Shown: piece by piece, positions 49,054 through 60,431 of the stretch
Layout: every line of letters begins with the position of its first letter
Position numbering within the stretch: the first letter of the stretch is position 1
NCBI GenBank assembly: GCA_033063855.1
Contig: CP093830.1
Coordinates: forward strand, 13,392,854-13,456,853
Source: Smittia aterrima
Lineage: Eukaryota; Arthropoda; Insecta; Diptera; Chironomidae
Reading direction: 5' to 3'
DNA: 64,000 nt
Notes under the pieces: generated by a model
Told to the model about the DNA's origin: nothing
Databases searched by the model: none
The model's input: the letters and a program-made list of their open reading frames with translations, nothing else
Program-made: the position numbers and the translations under genes

Positions 49054-49716
49054 CTACTGAATCTTGACGGGAATCAAAACGCAAACGATGTCTTTGCCTT
49101 CGCTGTTCTTCAACTCGTATTTCACTTCAACGTCAACTTTTGGATAGATCTTGAGAACTGGGAACGAAGCGTCGTAAGTGTAAGTAACGTCTTTCTTCAA
49201 TGGACATTCCAAGTTCGAGTCAACGCAAGCATCTGGATTAGGGAGTCTGAAAGGTACGTCGAGACCTATTCAAAGTAAATTCAATTAGAAGCTTCATAAA
49301 TTGACACGCACGTCGCTCTTCATTCACCCGACACTTTTCCATGACAGACAGCTTTGACAGTCTGTTCTCCGTCGGATTCTGAAAAAGAAATCGTCTCAGT
49401 TGATTTCATCAATTGCCTTTAATTAAGGTCCACTGCACAAAGGCACATTTCCGACTTACTCAACTTAAATTCAATTGTAACCGTGGCGTTTGTTCCTCGT
49501 TTTAAAATACATCTTGGTAAGTTTGCTTCGCAATTGTTCACGGTAATCGATGTGTACTCTCCAACTTCCGATCCTAAACGAAAAATCGATTTATTGCGCA
49601 CTTGAAGTAAACAAAGATTTCCAAAATTACTCACCGCAATCTTTGAATACGGCACAGTGAACAACACACGACACCGAGAGGCTGATAAGAATAACGAGAC
49701 TTGCCGAAAATTTCAT
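49054..49716 (-). CDS. Npc2-like: NPC2-like ML-domain lipid-binding protein
   Basis: A small secreted protein of the MD-2-related lipid-recognition family; members bind sterols or other lipids, and some insect members act in immunity or chemosensing. Four exons, 49716-49635, 49573-49460, 49378-49328 and 49265-49054, give 152 aa. There is a signal peptide (MKFSASLVILISLSVSC), then FKDCGSEVGE. The family pattern follows: PRCILKRGTNATVTIEF, then VPFRLPNPDACVDS, LECPLKKDVTYTY and CVLIPVKIQ at the end. Six cysteines match the usual three disulphides, and there is one extra cysteine in KAVCHGK. Neighbours are the chitin-binding gene and a lipid phosphatase. Confidence 0.9.
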
Positions 49717-50005
49717 TTTTAAAAATTTCTCTCTCTTGGATTTCTTTTGGTCTTCACTGGTCAAGAGATTACGAAGTACTGAAAGCTTGTGCCAAACGCA
49801 AATGTTCTCTTACATTGTGTTCTGGTTCTGGCTTTCATATCCAATTAGTCACAGTCAAGTGTCAATGTGCTGTCGTTGTCGTAAGAGCGATAAGTCGTCG
49901 ATTGGCGACGGAGACTATTTCTAAATGGGCGAACTACGAGTCGAGTATCACGCAACGTTATAACATGAATGTTTAGCTGACAAATATTTACTGAATGATT
50001 CAATT

Positions 50006-51016
50006 TCAAATCCATTTTATTTCTTTTTCAATTAGATCTTCTGAGCTGCCCGACACTTGCTGGGTCATTTCATAGCAAAGATTCGGTTTCTTCGAGTTGA
50101 CAGGGGGAAAGTATTGACGATAACACAGGTAAGCAATACTGAGACCAATTAGTGAGCCCACGCAGACATCTTCCTTCCAATGGTGATAATCCATTGTTCT
50201 TGAAATTGCTGAAAAATAAATTGATACAAAAAATCACTTTCTTGAAATTAATCTTCACTTACCGACAAGCATCGCCATGACCATTGGAGCAAAGCAGAAT
50301 AAAAGACGAAAACTTCTACCCCTTCCTTCTTCTGAGAAAATCTTCAGCTTGCCCATGAGATAAAAGCTTAGATAGCCAAGCGTCGCAAAAGCGAACGAAC
50401 TGTGGCCGGAAGGAAAACTTTTCCTCGCATCTAAGACTTTCCAATATTCTCCAGTGCAAATCATTTCTGAATTCATTATTCCATCAGGAAAGCATCGATA
50501 GAAGAAACATGGACGTGGTCGTCCAACAGTTATCTTGATGATGTCTAAAAGAAAAGTTTTTATTACCGAAAAGATATTTTCTTATTAAACTCACCAACGA
50601 GAACTCCATTCAGTCCGAACGCTAGTGTGTGACCAAGGATCGCTGCTTTCAAGTCTTTCAATTGTCTTGTAAAAATAAAATTCACAATGAAAAAAATCGT
50701 TGGTACCTAAAAAATGAATTAGAAATTAATTTGTTTTCTTATCAAACAAGAAAGATCTTACAATTGTAACTAACGGCCATAAAATATTCACTGGTACATA
50801 AGAAGCCTTCTCCGGATATCTTAAAACGCAAAAGTTTGTTATCGTCTGTTTACATAATTTACGATGTTTTTGTTTTTACCTGTAAATCCAGATCTCGTCG
50901 GGAAGAATCTTTCTCTGAAATGGCTCAGCAGTTTCGAGCTTCACAAAAGCTGCTACCAAACCAATCCTCACGAGAACTTCAGTCCAGAAATGAATCGACT
51001 TCCTTAAGTTTCTCAT
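50006..51016 (-). CDS. PAP2-family lipid phosphatase (PLPP4/5-like)
   Basis: Integral membrane phosphatase of the phosphatidate phosphatase type 2 superfamily; it removes phosphate from lipids such as phosphatidate or lysophosphatidate. Five exons, 51016-50880, 50819-50762, 50706-50595, 50544-50263 and 50208-50006, give 263 aa. The three catalytic motifs are present in order: KITVGRPRP, then SFPSGHSS, then SRTMDYHHWKEDV. Hydrophobic segments flank them as expected for six membrane spans. Resemblance is strongest to the PLPP4/PLPP5 branch. The start codon faces the hormone-sensitive lipase gene across 567 bp, so the two lipid genes may share control elements; this is inference. Confidence 0.88.
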
Positions 51017-51583
51017 TTTGATGTGTCGTATGATTCGATATGTTTTCAAATTTGTCTGTTTAAGTCGCCACGTGTTGCGAATCCTTCTTCTCGGATCTCA
51101 AAGCTGCGACTGTTGTAAATGATTTAAATTTAATTTAGCTGCATTTTTAGTAAAGAAAGTGAAAATTCAGAAAGAAAAACAAACTGAAAGAAAAGCAACA
51201 AATGCTTTGACTTTCGTTTTCGAAATAAAAAAGATGACGAGACTGGGTTTACAAAGCGAGAGTTCAAAATCGCTTTCTCGTATTGTGCAAGTGTTCGCTT
51301 TTCAGTCTTGTTCCTCAGAAAAAAAACACAAGAGAATACTCGAGCGAAATAAATAAAAATTTCTTGTTTAAAAGTCTGTGATCTGTGATGAGAAATCTCA
51401 ATTCTGCTCATACAGTCGTCAAGAATATTACTCAAACTTTGAGAGATTTAAATTGAAAGTGTCGAAAGAGTGAAAAAATTGTTTTCTTTAAAGTTTGTTG
51501 TTGATGATTTTTATGGAAGCTAAATTAATAAAGCGTGAAAGTCAAGAGCAAATAAACACGCAATTAAACACGACTCACTAATC
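51017..51583. promoter_or_regulatory. Divergent promoter interval (PAP2 phosphatase / HSL)
   Basis: The 567 bp between two divergent starts should hold both promoters. It is AT-rich, with no decisive TATA box. Confidence 0.5.
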
Positions 51584-54398
51584 ATGGAGAAGCGTGATGA
51601 AGCAAAGTCACCCGAAAAGTTTATCGCATGGGAAGCTCTCAAGTCAATCATCGCTAATAATATCGATTACTATAAATCCGATGAATCGGCGAACGGATTG
51701 AAATTGCATGGCGCGCTGTTAGGAATTATCGATCAGCTGGATGAAGCGCGACCTTTGATCCAGGAAATTGAATTGTTTTGCAAAGCTTACGACTTCGACG
51801 ATAAGACTCCGGGAAATGGATATCGAAGCTTCGTCAAAATATTCGATTGTGCTATCAATCACACTCGGAAAATTGTCAAATATGTAATGGAGAATCGAGC
51901 TAGTCTTTTGTTTCGTAAAACTAATTACACAAAGTGAGTTCAACTACGATTTTACTGATAAGATTCTGACGATGTTTGAGCTTTGTCCTTTGGCTCCAAT
52001 ACGTCGGCATTGAAAATGAGCTCAAGATAAACACTTGTTGGCTTTTCTTTTTTTCGTTCTATTTCGCCAATCGATGACACATTTACGTTTTATTCTTTTT
52101 TTAGAGAAATCGAAGCTTGCTGTCACATGTTAGCATCGCTCAACACGTTGCTCAATCAATTGATGCTACTCCACTCATGGAGTGTTGATGGGAATTTATT
52201 TCCAACAAAGGAACTTACACCAGAGGAGATTCTCGAAAAAGCAAGAGACGTAAATCAATTTGCCTTCTACGGACGATGCCTTGGTTTTCATTTTTGCGAC
52301 TCAGTCAAGCCAGTCTTAAAGTTTATTGGGATCTCAATGGCCAGCTTCTCTGAATCGTACTTTAGTGACAATGGAACGTTTATCAAAGCAACCAACTCGA
52401 TGTACAACAGTGGAAAATATTTACTTGATCCTGAACTTCGATCGCGACGAATTGTTAACGTTTCACAAAATGCTTCAGTTGATTTCTGCAAGGTAAGATA
52501 AGAAATTTTCTTAAGCTCTCCTCGCTTTCACTCACAACATTTTTGTTTAGTCTTTTTGGTTCTTAGCTGAGAACGAGATCATGAATAGCATTAGCTCAGT
52601 CAAGCATAGTGTGAAAGTCAATCGACTCATGAAAATTTCCGCTGAAACTTTAAGTGTTCCAACAACCAACGGAGATATGATTGAAGTTCCTGGTGTTGGA
52701 CAGATCCAAGCTCGTCTGCTCAGTGCTCACTTCCGAGAAGGAATGATTGATAAGAAAAATGGAAAAAAGAAACATCAATGTTTACCAAAGTCTAGATCAT
52801 TGATCTTTCATGCTCATGGCGGCGGTTTTGTGTCGCAAAGCTCAAAGTCTCATTTGGTTTACCTAAACGAATGGGCGATTAAACTTAATGTTCCTATTCT
52901 GTCTATTGACTACAGTTTAGCTCCAGAAAGTCCTTACCCACGAGCTCTCAACGAATTGTTTTACGCTTACTGTTGGGCTTTACAGAACTGTTCCATTCTT
53001 GGATCAACGTGCGAGAAGATAATTCTTGTTGGGGACTCAGCAGGGGCTAACCTAAACCTCGCAAATCTGCTCAAGTGCATCGAAAAAAAGATACGAAAGC
53101 CTGACGGTATTTTAATCGCTTACTGTCCGATAATTGCTGGATATGATCCATCGCCTTCACGACTGCTTTGCTTGATGGACCCTTTGCTTCCTTACGGTTT
53201 CCTGATGAGATGTTTGAAAGCCTACGGCACATCGGAGATCGACGCTAAAAAAGATTTACAAGTTTTGGAAGAGATAAAACGTGCCAAGGCTGATCGCAAT
53301 GAAGAGCTCAAGAGGAAAGTCTCCCTCAATCCTGAATGCGATCAAGACATGGCTCTAAGCGAAGAAGAAAAGTCAGATTCATTTGAAGAAATTTCTTGCT
53401 TCGAACGTCATCAAACTGATTCAAATCTGCAAGCTCACATTTCGCCTGTCAGCGATGTCGCGTCGAGTGACACATTGGCTGGCGCTTCATTTCTCACGGG
53501 GACTGATAACAGAGAAAATAACGTCAACGACACCATTGAGATAATAAGTCCGATTGATAGCATAAAGTCAGCGACTTCCCTTGAAGAAGATTCGCTTCCA
53601 ATTACGATTCAAAAGAACGACAATCGACCTACAGACTTCGATGACATTGACCTTCCGGCAACAAGTTCCCGACAAAGCGAACACCATCGAAAGTATGTCG
53701 ACGATTATATCGAGAAATATGTTCTTGATGCAAAACGTTGCGATGATGGATCGATTCAACCCATTTTGAGAGCAGTATCAAGGACAAACAGCGAAGAGAA
53801 CGTTGTTTTCGATGTCTCTCGTGACACGATAAGCGTTCAGAACTTTCATGAGAAGGTTCAAAGCGTTGCGTCGTCTCTCGTTGAGACATTTTCGTCGACC
53901 TATTCGCAAATCACAACAACAAACCGTCCAATCATTAACAAAAATATTTCTTACGATGACGACGAGACTCGACGAATTTTAACTGATGATTCATTGTCGC
54001 TGCCACATTCAGCTGACTTCGTATTTACTGTGCCTAAGGATCCGTTTTTGTCGCCGTACTTTGCTACTGATGACATGCTGAGGCAGTTGCCACCAATTAA
54101 GATCGTAACACTCTCGTTGGATCCATTCTTCGATGACAACATTACTTTCGCTAAACGCTTGCGTGATCTTAAAGTTGACCTAAACATTGATATTCTCGAC
54201 GGCTTGCCGCATGGATTTCTGAACTTGGCTAGGGTAAGAATGAGTCGCCTATCAATCAAAATAAATCGATTTAAATTTTTAATTTTTCAGCTTTCCAAAG
54301 AAGCTCACGAAGGATCAAAGTTGTGCCTCACACGAATCGCTGACTTGCTGAAAATTCCCATCGACAAAGACGAGACCAAAGTTAAATATTTCTGTTGA
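51584..54398 (+). CDS. Hsl: Hormone-sensitive lipase
   Basis: Lipase that hydrolyses diacylglycerol and sterol esters at lipid droplets. Four exons, 51584-51933, 52105-52492, 52551-54233 and 54291-54398, give 842 aa. The N-terminal HSL-specific domain covers about residues 1-300. The alpha/beta hydrolase core has the oxyanion motif HGGG at 335-338, the nucleophile Ser409 in GDSAG, and the probable acid and base Asp770 (LDPFFDD) and His800 (LPHGF). Between about residues 475 and 730 is a long insert rich in Ser, Asp and Glu, in the place where vertebrate HSL has its phosphorylated regulatory module; regulation by kinases is inference. The gene is convergent with Sec5. Confidence 0.94.
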
Positions 54399-54887
54399 GA
54401 TTTAAAGTCCAACAGGTTGCTGAACATTTTGTGGCTTATTTCATTTAGAATTATAAAAATTTTGTCGATTCTGCTGGACTTGGAATGTTTGAAGAAGAGA
54501 AAACTTGAGCCGCCTAGAGACTTTTTCATTCCACTACTCTTCGAATGTTGCTGTCAATTATTGTCAAATAATGAACTGATCATGACCATTTGCTTATTAA
54601 TTATTTTGCTTTAAGTGAAACTATTTATTGTTGCAAGGATTAACTTTTTCTCCAGTAAGCTTAGCTATGCTGATAACATGACATAATAAGAAATACTCAA
54701 TAACAGTTGAAATAAAAATGGAATTATTTATCGGAAATGTTAGACAAGTCTTTCAAGGGTTGACTACAGTTAAGCACATCAACTGAAGCTTCATTCGTTG
54801 TTTGATTCCAGTCAAAAGCTCTTCGACGATTCTGAAAAGAGATAAAAATTAATTGGATTTCTATTAAAAGAATTTGTCATTTCAAAC
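54399..54887. other. Convergent 3' ends of Hsl and Sec5
   Basis: The Hsl 3' UTR runs into this interval, with an AATAAA near 54711. On the minus strand the Sec5 stop is preceded by a possible donor, and an acceptor near 54825 could start one more short Sec5 exon. Confidence 0.5.
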
Positions 54888-57702
54888 TCACTTGCTCTCT
54901 GTCGGAGTTAATTTTGTTATTGCATCAAGCGCTTCGTTGAACGAAGCTTTAGCTCTCTCATTGCTGTAGACTCTCAGAACATCTCGAAGCAATCTAATGT
55001 CTAAAGTCGCTTGCTTCTTGCCATTCGCGTTAAACTCTTCCACACATGACATTAATCTCGCGAGCTCTTCAGCGATTGTTTGAATAATTTGCTCGAGAAT
55101 AGGTCGAAGGAGAAATGGAGAGATTGCGAAAATCTCTGAATAAACCGAAACAACGTTATCAAGACATTCGTGAGCGTATGGACTTAAATTGTCGAATTTC
55201 TCGACGCAATTCCATTTGAAATGAGAGACGATGTACATTGATGGCTCGATTGTTGAAACGAGTGGATCAGATTTGTGCTCAACGTAAATCTCGAGAAGAT
55301 TAGCGAACACCATGTTTACATTCGACCTTGAATTCTCGAGCGCAAGCTTGGGAATGGGGTAGCCGTGTTTAATAAACAAGTTTCCGAGATTGTTAATGAA
55401 TACTTTGTTGCAATAAGCAGAGTTCGCAAGGCAGCAAAGCAATCGATGTTCCCAAGTGATTGTAATTGTTGAGCTGATCGTTGACTTTGCATCGTTGAGG
55501 TTTATCGAATGACGTAGCAAACTGCTGTTGGTTGGAAAGCCAATGAGTTGCTTCGGCATATGCTGCACTTCATCGTCAGAGCGTTCAGTCGCCAACTCTT
55601 CAATAACGTTGCTGAAGTTTTTAAGAATCGTTTCGATGATCTTGGCAACTTCTCGATGACCATCAGAGTTGGGAGTATCAAAAAGTGGATTCTCACGAAT
55701 CTCCATCATTAGACACATTTGTTGACCTTCGTCAAGAACTTCAGCAAGCAGCTCTTCCAATTTTGAAGGCAACGAAGTGGCTCCTGGAAATTCTGGAACG
55801 GTCAACTCCCAAGTTTCTTTCTCGTGAAGTTTATTCACTTTCTCAATTGCTTTCTTCAAGATCGTTGTTAAGCAGAACAGTCGTAATTCATCGATTAGCT
55901 TCAAAACGATGTCAAGCGCTTCACCAGGAAGATCCAAACGAATTAATGAAGCATACGACACTCGTAGATAACGCAAGCATGTCGGCAACCAAGTTCCAAA
56001 CTGATGAAGTTGTGAGGACGAAGAAAACGACCAAGAAGGAATCGTTTGATACTTTTGATTCTGAGGCAAAATCGCAGCTCGAACATAACTACAAAATTTG
56101 TCGATTGAGTTGAGAATGATTTGCTTAAAGTTTCCTGGCTTTGGTTCACTTATCCCGCGAAGTTCGCCAGTGAAATAAGATTGACCAAGACGCCAAAGAT
56201 CAGGAAATTGACCAGTTGCGATGTCACTTATCTCCTCGCAGAACAAAACACGAACTGGAGGTGAGTTAGGATCTCGTTTCGATGTCTCCTTCAAACTAGT
56301 TTCTTTCTCTTGGAATTCACTGTAAGTTCTTTTGAAAGTCTCTTCGATGTAACGAGCTCGACTTTCAATTGCATCCCAGGCTGGATCAACGATTTTCAGT
56401 CTTTCCGCTTGAATCGTTCCGATTTGTTGAATCTCCAGATTTATCAGCGATTTCACGAATTTCTTCTGTTGCTCGACGCCTTGCGGCATTTCTTGAATCT
56501 TCTTATGAAGCAGTTTTCTGATCTCAAGAATTATTTCATCGACTTCGGCGAGAACTTTTTGAATCAAAGGAACTTCTGACTTTCCGTAAAGATTTTTCGC
56601 TCTCGCATAATCGTTGACAATAATATCAAACTCGTTCTTGTTCGCATTCTTTTCGATATTTGTAGGAAGACAGAAGAGGAATTTGTAACGATTGAGAACA
56701 GAGAGAGCTGCACGAGATTTATCAGCTTCTTCACGTCGTTTTAAGACATCGTCGAAAAGTGCGTGAGACGAGTTGATGGAAGCTAAAAGAAGAAAAGGTT
56801 TTAATTAACTCAGATAATAAGAATTCGAGCGACTCACTTAAAATCGTATCTTGAAGATTATTTGTTCGTACTGCGAGATCGACGTCACCATCGCTGTCCA
56901 TTTTGTTCTTAAGATTCATCATCGTATCGAGTTGATCGATGACAGCCCCAACGTGAGTCTTTAAGAAGCTCAACTGACCTTCCTTTTGGCCTTCGACCTT
57001 TCGCTTTAAATAAGAGTAGCCAGCTCTGAGGTCATCGAACGACGTTGCATGATGATTCTCCAAAAGAAACCAGCACGGCGAAAAGTTTTCTCGTGACAAA
57101 TCACCGGAGCTTTCAGGAAATATTTCTCTGAGATCGTCAGGGAATTTCTTTTCGTTTCCTTCAATCGATAGACCAAGAGGATCGTCTTGAGAATATCCTG
57201 ATGGTGCCATCGTTCTTCTTCCCCACGCGAGTGACTGAACTGGAGACTCTTCAACCCAAACAGCAGACTCTAAAAATTAAAAAAGATTAGTTTGAGATAT
57301 TTTTGACTGTTTGATTAAATCACCTTTGAGTGGTCCAATCGTCTCCATATAAGTTCTGAACTGAACAGTCGACGATCCATCTCCTCCGCTCAATGTTGTG
57401 ATGACGATATCGCCTTTTCCCTTTGTTCCGCTGATTCCAGTTCTCGCGATGATTTTGTTCTTCGATTGCCATTCAAACGAGCACTCTCCGCCGCAAATCA
57501 CAACAGCAATCAAGTCGTTTGCTTTAACTCCGAGGTTCTCTCCGCGAATCGTAATCTTAGTTCCAGCTGAAAGTAGATTTCACAAAAAAAGTTGTTATTA
57601 CATTTCTAAGATCTGTGATTAGGATGAAAGGAATTTAATTTACGAATACTTACGAGGTCCTTCTTTTGGCGATATGCCAGTCACGAGAGGCGGTGGACCC
57701 AT
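54888..57702 (-). CDS. Sec5: Exocyst complex component Sec5 (EXOC2)
   Basis: Subunit of the exocyst, which tethers secretory vesicles to the plasma membrane and is bound by Ral GTPases. Five coding parts can be joined: 57702-57654, 57566-57324, 57269-56838 and 56782-54888, giving 872 aa, close to the family length. The N-terminus is the IPT/TIG domain that binds Ral (PPLVTGISPKEGP, then GTKITIRGENL). The linker has GYSQDDPLGLSIEG. The rest is helical exocyst sequence (for example FPDLWRLGQSYFTGELRG and ALDAITKLTPTESK). The reading frame may continue: GTGAGT follows AGCAA at the apparent stop, so a last small exon of about 25-35 codons near 54720-54825 is possible. The 3' end is therefore uncertain. 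Confidence 0.92.
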
Positions 57703-57768
57703 ATTTCAAGCAAGAAACAATTTTTTATTTCAGAAAATATTTTTTTTAAAAATCAAAACAAATCCATA

Positions 57769-58453
57769 GATAACAACATAACTAGATTCGACACTTCGCC
57801 AATAACGGTTTGAGAGAGGTTGCATTGTTGTTGCTTTTTGCTTTGTATGATTCCGTTTCGGAATGGGCCTAAATGTATGATTCCGGATTGGAATCATACG
57901 TTTTGCTCCATTCCGGATTGGAATCAAGCAGAATTTTTTCGTTCGTTTTTGGTTGTTGTTGTTGTTTGAGAGAGGTTGGAGGAAATTCAACAGAAACTCG
58001 GCTGTTTTTACTAAAATCTTTGAAGTTTTATTCGAAATAAATGCTTTACTAGTTCGCCTGGACCCTTAGGGATTTTTTTGAAAGAAGTGGACAAGTGAAT
58101 CATGTATAGGAAAATATGAAAACTGTTGCAATGGGAAGGCAAGCGATCGACTTAAGACATAAAAGACTCACTTGTTTAACAGCCGAAAGATTAAAGTCGA
58201 CAGCAACTTGCTATCAGCAAAGAAAATATCTAATCGCGGTAATAACGAAGAGCAATAATTCTATCAAAAAATAATTTTATTAACATCAACGACAAAAACT
58301 CTGCTTGATTCCAATCCGGAATGGAGCAAAATATATGATTCCAATCCGGAATCATACATTTCACCCCATTCCGAAATGGAATCATACAAAACAAAAAACA
58401 ACAACAATGCAACCTCTCTGAACTTCAGTGTCGAATCTAGTTATGTTGTTATC
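57769..58453. mobile_element. 685-bp long-armed inverted-repeat element (MITE or foldback)
   Basis: The arms 57769-57941 and 58289-58453 are reverse complements at close to 90 percent by eye, separated by a 347-bp loop. Their outer ends read GATAACAACATAACTAG and its complement. Each arm holds three nested palindromes of the type ATTCCGGATTGGAAT. I found no transposase frame and no clear target-site duplication. It sits in the promoter interval between Sec5 and the first F-box gene. A foldback-type or miniature inverted-repeat transposable element is the likeliest identity. Confidence 0.75.
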
Positions 58454-58732
58454 TTTGACAAATCGAAGGGAATTTTTTTTTACGACCTGAATGCGAAACA
58501 TGACCGCAAGTTCGAAATTTTATTATTTTAACGGATTTCTGGTATTTTTAAACAATGGTTTAAAATTCGTAAGTCTTCTAATAAGAATTGAAGTGAAAAT
58601 AACACATAAAAGAAAAACTCTGTCATTGCTTGACTCATTTTGCTTTCAGAATTCAAAAAGGTAACAATCGCTCGTATTATCATCTTATGATTTTGTTCCA
58701 GTAATTCTCTTTCTTTGTAGATAAATATTATC
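58454..58732 (+). promoter_or_regulatory. Promoter and 5' UTR of F-box gene 1
   Basis: Contains the 14-base string TGCGAAACATGACC at 58492-58505, which recurs upstream of the second F-box gene and of TMEM104. A small 5' UTR intron is likely: donor GTAACA after 58660 and acceptor TTTGTAG at 58720, 60 nt in all. Confidence 0.5.
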
Positions 58733-60100
58733 ATGGAAGGAAGCTCAGCAACTGAGAAAGTTCAAATGAAACGAAAGCCATCGGAGGAAACCAAGACAGA
58801 AGCAACAAATGTTTCAAATGAAGAACCAAACCAGAAAATCGTCAAATTATCAGAGTTCACAACGAACATGGATCCTTTGGAATATTTTGCACGTTTCCTT
58901 GACATTCCCGAAATGATTCTTTGTCAGTTAAACGGAAAAGAGTTGCTAACTATATCAGAAGTCACTCCATCTTGGTACAACTTCATCGCCTCTTCAAAAA
59001 CCCTCATGACGAAGATAAAAGTTGTTTTTAAAAACGACTCAACCTTCGAAGCGGAAAACTTCGATTTGTTAAAGAAAAGCTTTAGATTGTATCAAAACCT
59101 TGAAATCCGACGAGACCCTCCTGAAGGATTTGATTTGGATGATTTGATTGACAGTACCCTGGAAGAATACGAGTTCATTACCTCATTGGAACTTGAATAT
59201 TTACAAAAGTACGAATGGAAAAGTGTTTCGCTTCAAGAAACCTATTTCGAAAAAAAATCTGACATTTGGAAATTCTTTTCAACAATTCAATCATCAGAGA
59301 AACTTCGTCTCATTTACGAAAAAAGGAGCTCAGTACCATTTGATGATTCACCTGTAAGGTTTGAATCTTTTGAAGTTCTAAATTTTCCAAAACTAAAAGA
59401 ATTGGAAATGCGTCTTCATAACTATTCCCGTTTGAGCGAAGGATTCGGAAAAATTTTGATAAACTGTGTTGCAATCGAAAATCTTCAGATTGAAAGATGC
59501 GGTGACATCATTGACGAAGGAATTTTTGCCAAAATGCTCGTGAATTTCGACAGATTAACAGATTTGACGATTAAATCACAAAAATTATTGGAAATATTCA
59601 CAGAAGAAACGTGGAAATCATCTTCATTTCGATTTAAGCTCAAAAGATTGACAGTAGATATTGACAATGGCAATTGGCTTTGTATCAACTTTCGGAAATT
59701 CTTTAAAACACAAAGCAACCACCTCGAAGAGTTGACGATGGATTTTGGCTACGATAAAGAAATATTCAACATGATCATGAAAGTTCCAAATCTTAAAAGT
59801 CTAAGCCTCGCACAATTTCTCTCCGAGAGCGAAATTCCAAATGAAATATCTACCTCAATAACTCATTTAAAATTGACAAACTTTGTTAATACTGTCACTT
59901 TAAATTTTTTATTGAATTCAATGCCGAACATAAGCAGCCTTAGCCTCTGGTCAATCGACAGAAGAAATCTAAATAGGTTGATCTCAACGAATAAAAAGTT
60001 TCATGAATTCACAGTGACTTGGGGAAGAGTCGTCGGAAATGACCTAGAAAAAGTAATCATGACAAGACGCAGAGCAAACACTAAGATTGAGATGATTTGA
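58733..60100 (+). CDS. F-box/LRR-like protein 1
   Basis: A single coding exon of 455 aa. Residues about 45-95 look like an F-box (DPLEYFARFLDIPEMIL, then GKELLTISEV and a W/Y at the right spacing), which would bind Skp1 in an SCF ubiquitin ligase. The remainder carries irregular leucine-rich repeats (for example FPKLKELEMRLHNYSRL and VPNLKSLSLAQF) that would choose the substrate. The N-terminus is charged and disordered. It is a tandem paralogue of the next gene. The repeat pattern is divergent, so an SCF role is inference. Polyadenylation signal near 60117-60122. Confidence 0.78.
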   Translation: MEGSSATEKVQMKRKPSEETKTEATNVSNEEPNQKIVKLSEFTTNMDPLEYFARFLDIPEMILCQLNGKELLTISEVTPSWYNFIASSKTLMTKIKVVFKNDSTFEAENFDLLKKSFRLYQNLEIRRDPPEGFDLDDLIDSTLEEYEFITSLELEYLQKYEWKSVSLQETYFEKKSDIWKFFSTIQSSEKLRLIYEKRSSVPFDDSPVRFESFEVLNFPKLKELEMRLHNYSRLSEGFGKILINCVAIENLQIERCGDIIDEGIFAKMLVNFDRLTDLTIKSQKLLEIFTEETWKSSSFRFKLKRLTVDIDNGNWLCINFRKFFKTQSNHLEELTMDFGYDKEIFNMIMKVPNLKSLSLAQFLSESEIPNEISTSITHLKLTNFVNTVTLNFLLNSMPNISSLSLWSIDRRNLNRLISTNKKFHEFTVTWGRVVGNDLEKVIMTRRRANTKIEMI

Positions 60101-60199
60101 ATGGAAATATTAGCAAATAAAAGGACTCATTTATTTTCAGCTTTAAACGAATCTTTTTTATTTTGAAATTCTATGTGCAAATTAATGAAGACGATCCAA

Positions 60200-60213
60200 T
60201 GCGAAACATGACC
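60200..60213. repeat. Copy 2 of a 14-base string shared by three gene starts
   Basis: TGCGAAACATGACC, also at 58492-58505 and 61821-61834. Distances to the next ATG are 227, 218 and 81 bp. Downstream of the two F-box genes it lies within about 85 bp of further similarity (60125-60215 and 61746-61836). Confidence 0.8.
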
Positions 60214-60431
60214 AGTGCATTCTAGAATTTCAAAGCTTATACTTTGTTGCACGAAAAAAAGTTTTGGGATTTGTTTTTTTATTGAGAACTCACTTTAAGT
60301 ATTAAAAATAAAAATAAACCTTGGTCATTGTTTTACTCTTTTCTATCTCAGCATTATAAGAGGTCTAACTAACTTGCTTGAATATTTCTTTTCTTTTTAT
60401 TTCAATTGTTTATTTTAAAGATAATTTTACC

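Noticed and set aside
57730..58412. Two minus-strand frames with repeated MIPxRNH-like segments
   Set aside because: They are translations of the palindromic motifs in the inverted-repeat arms, with no start context or homologue.
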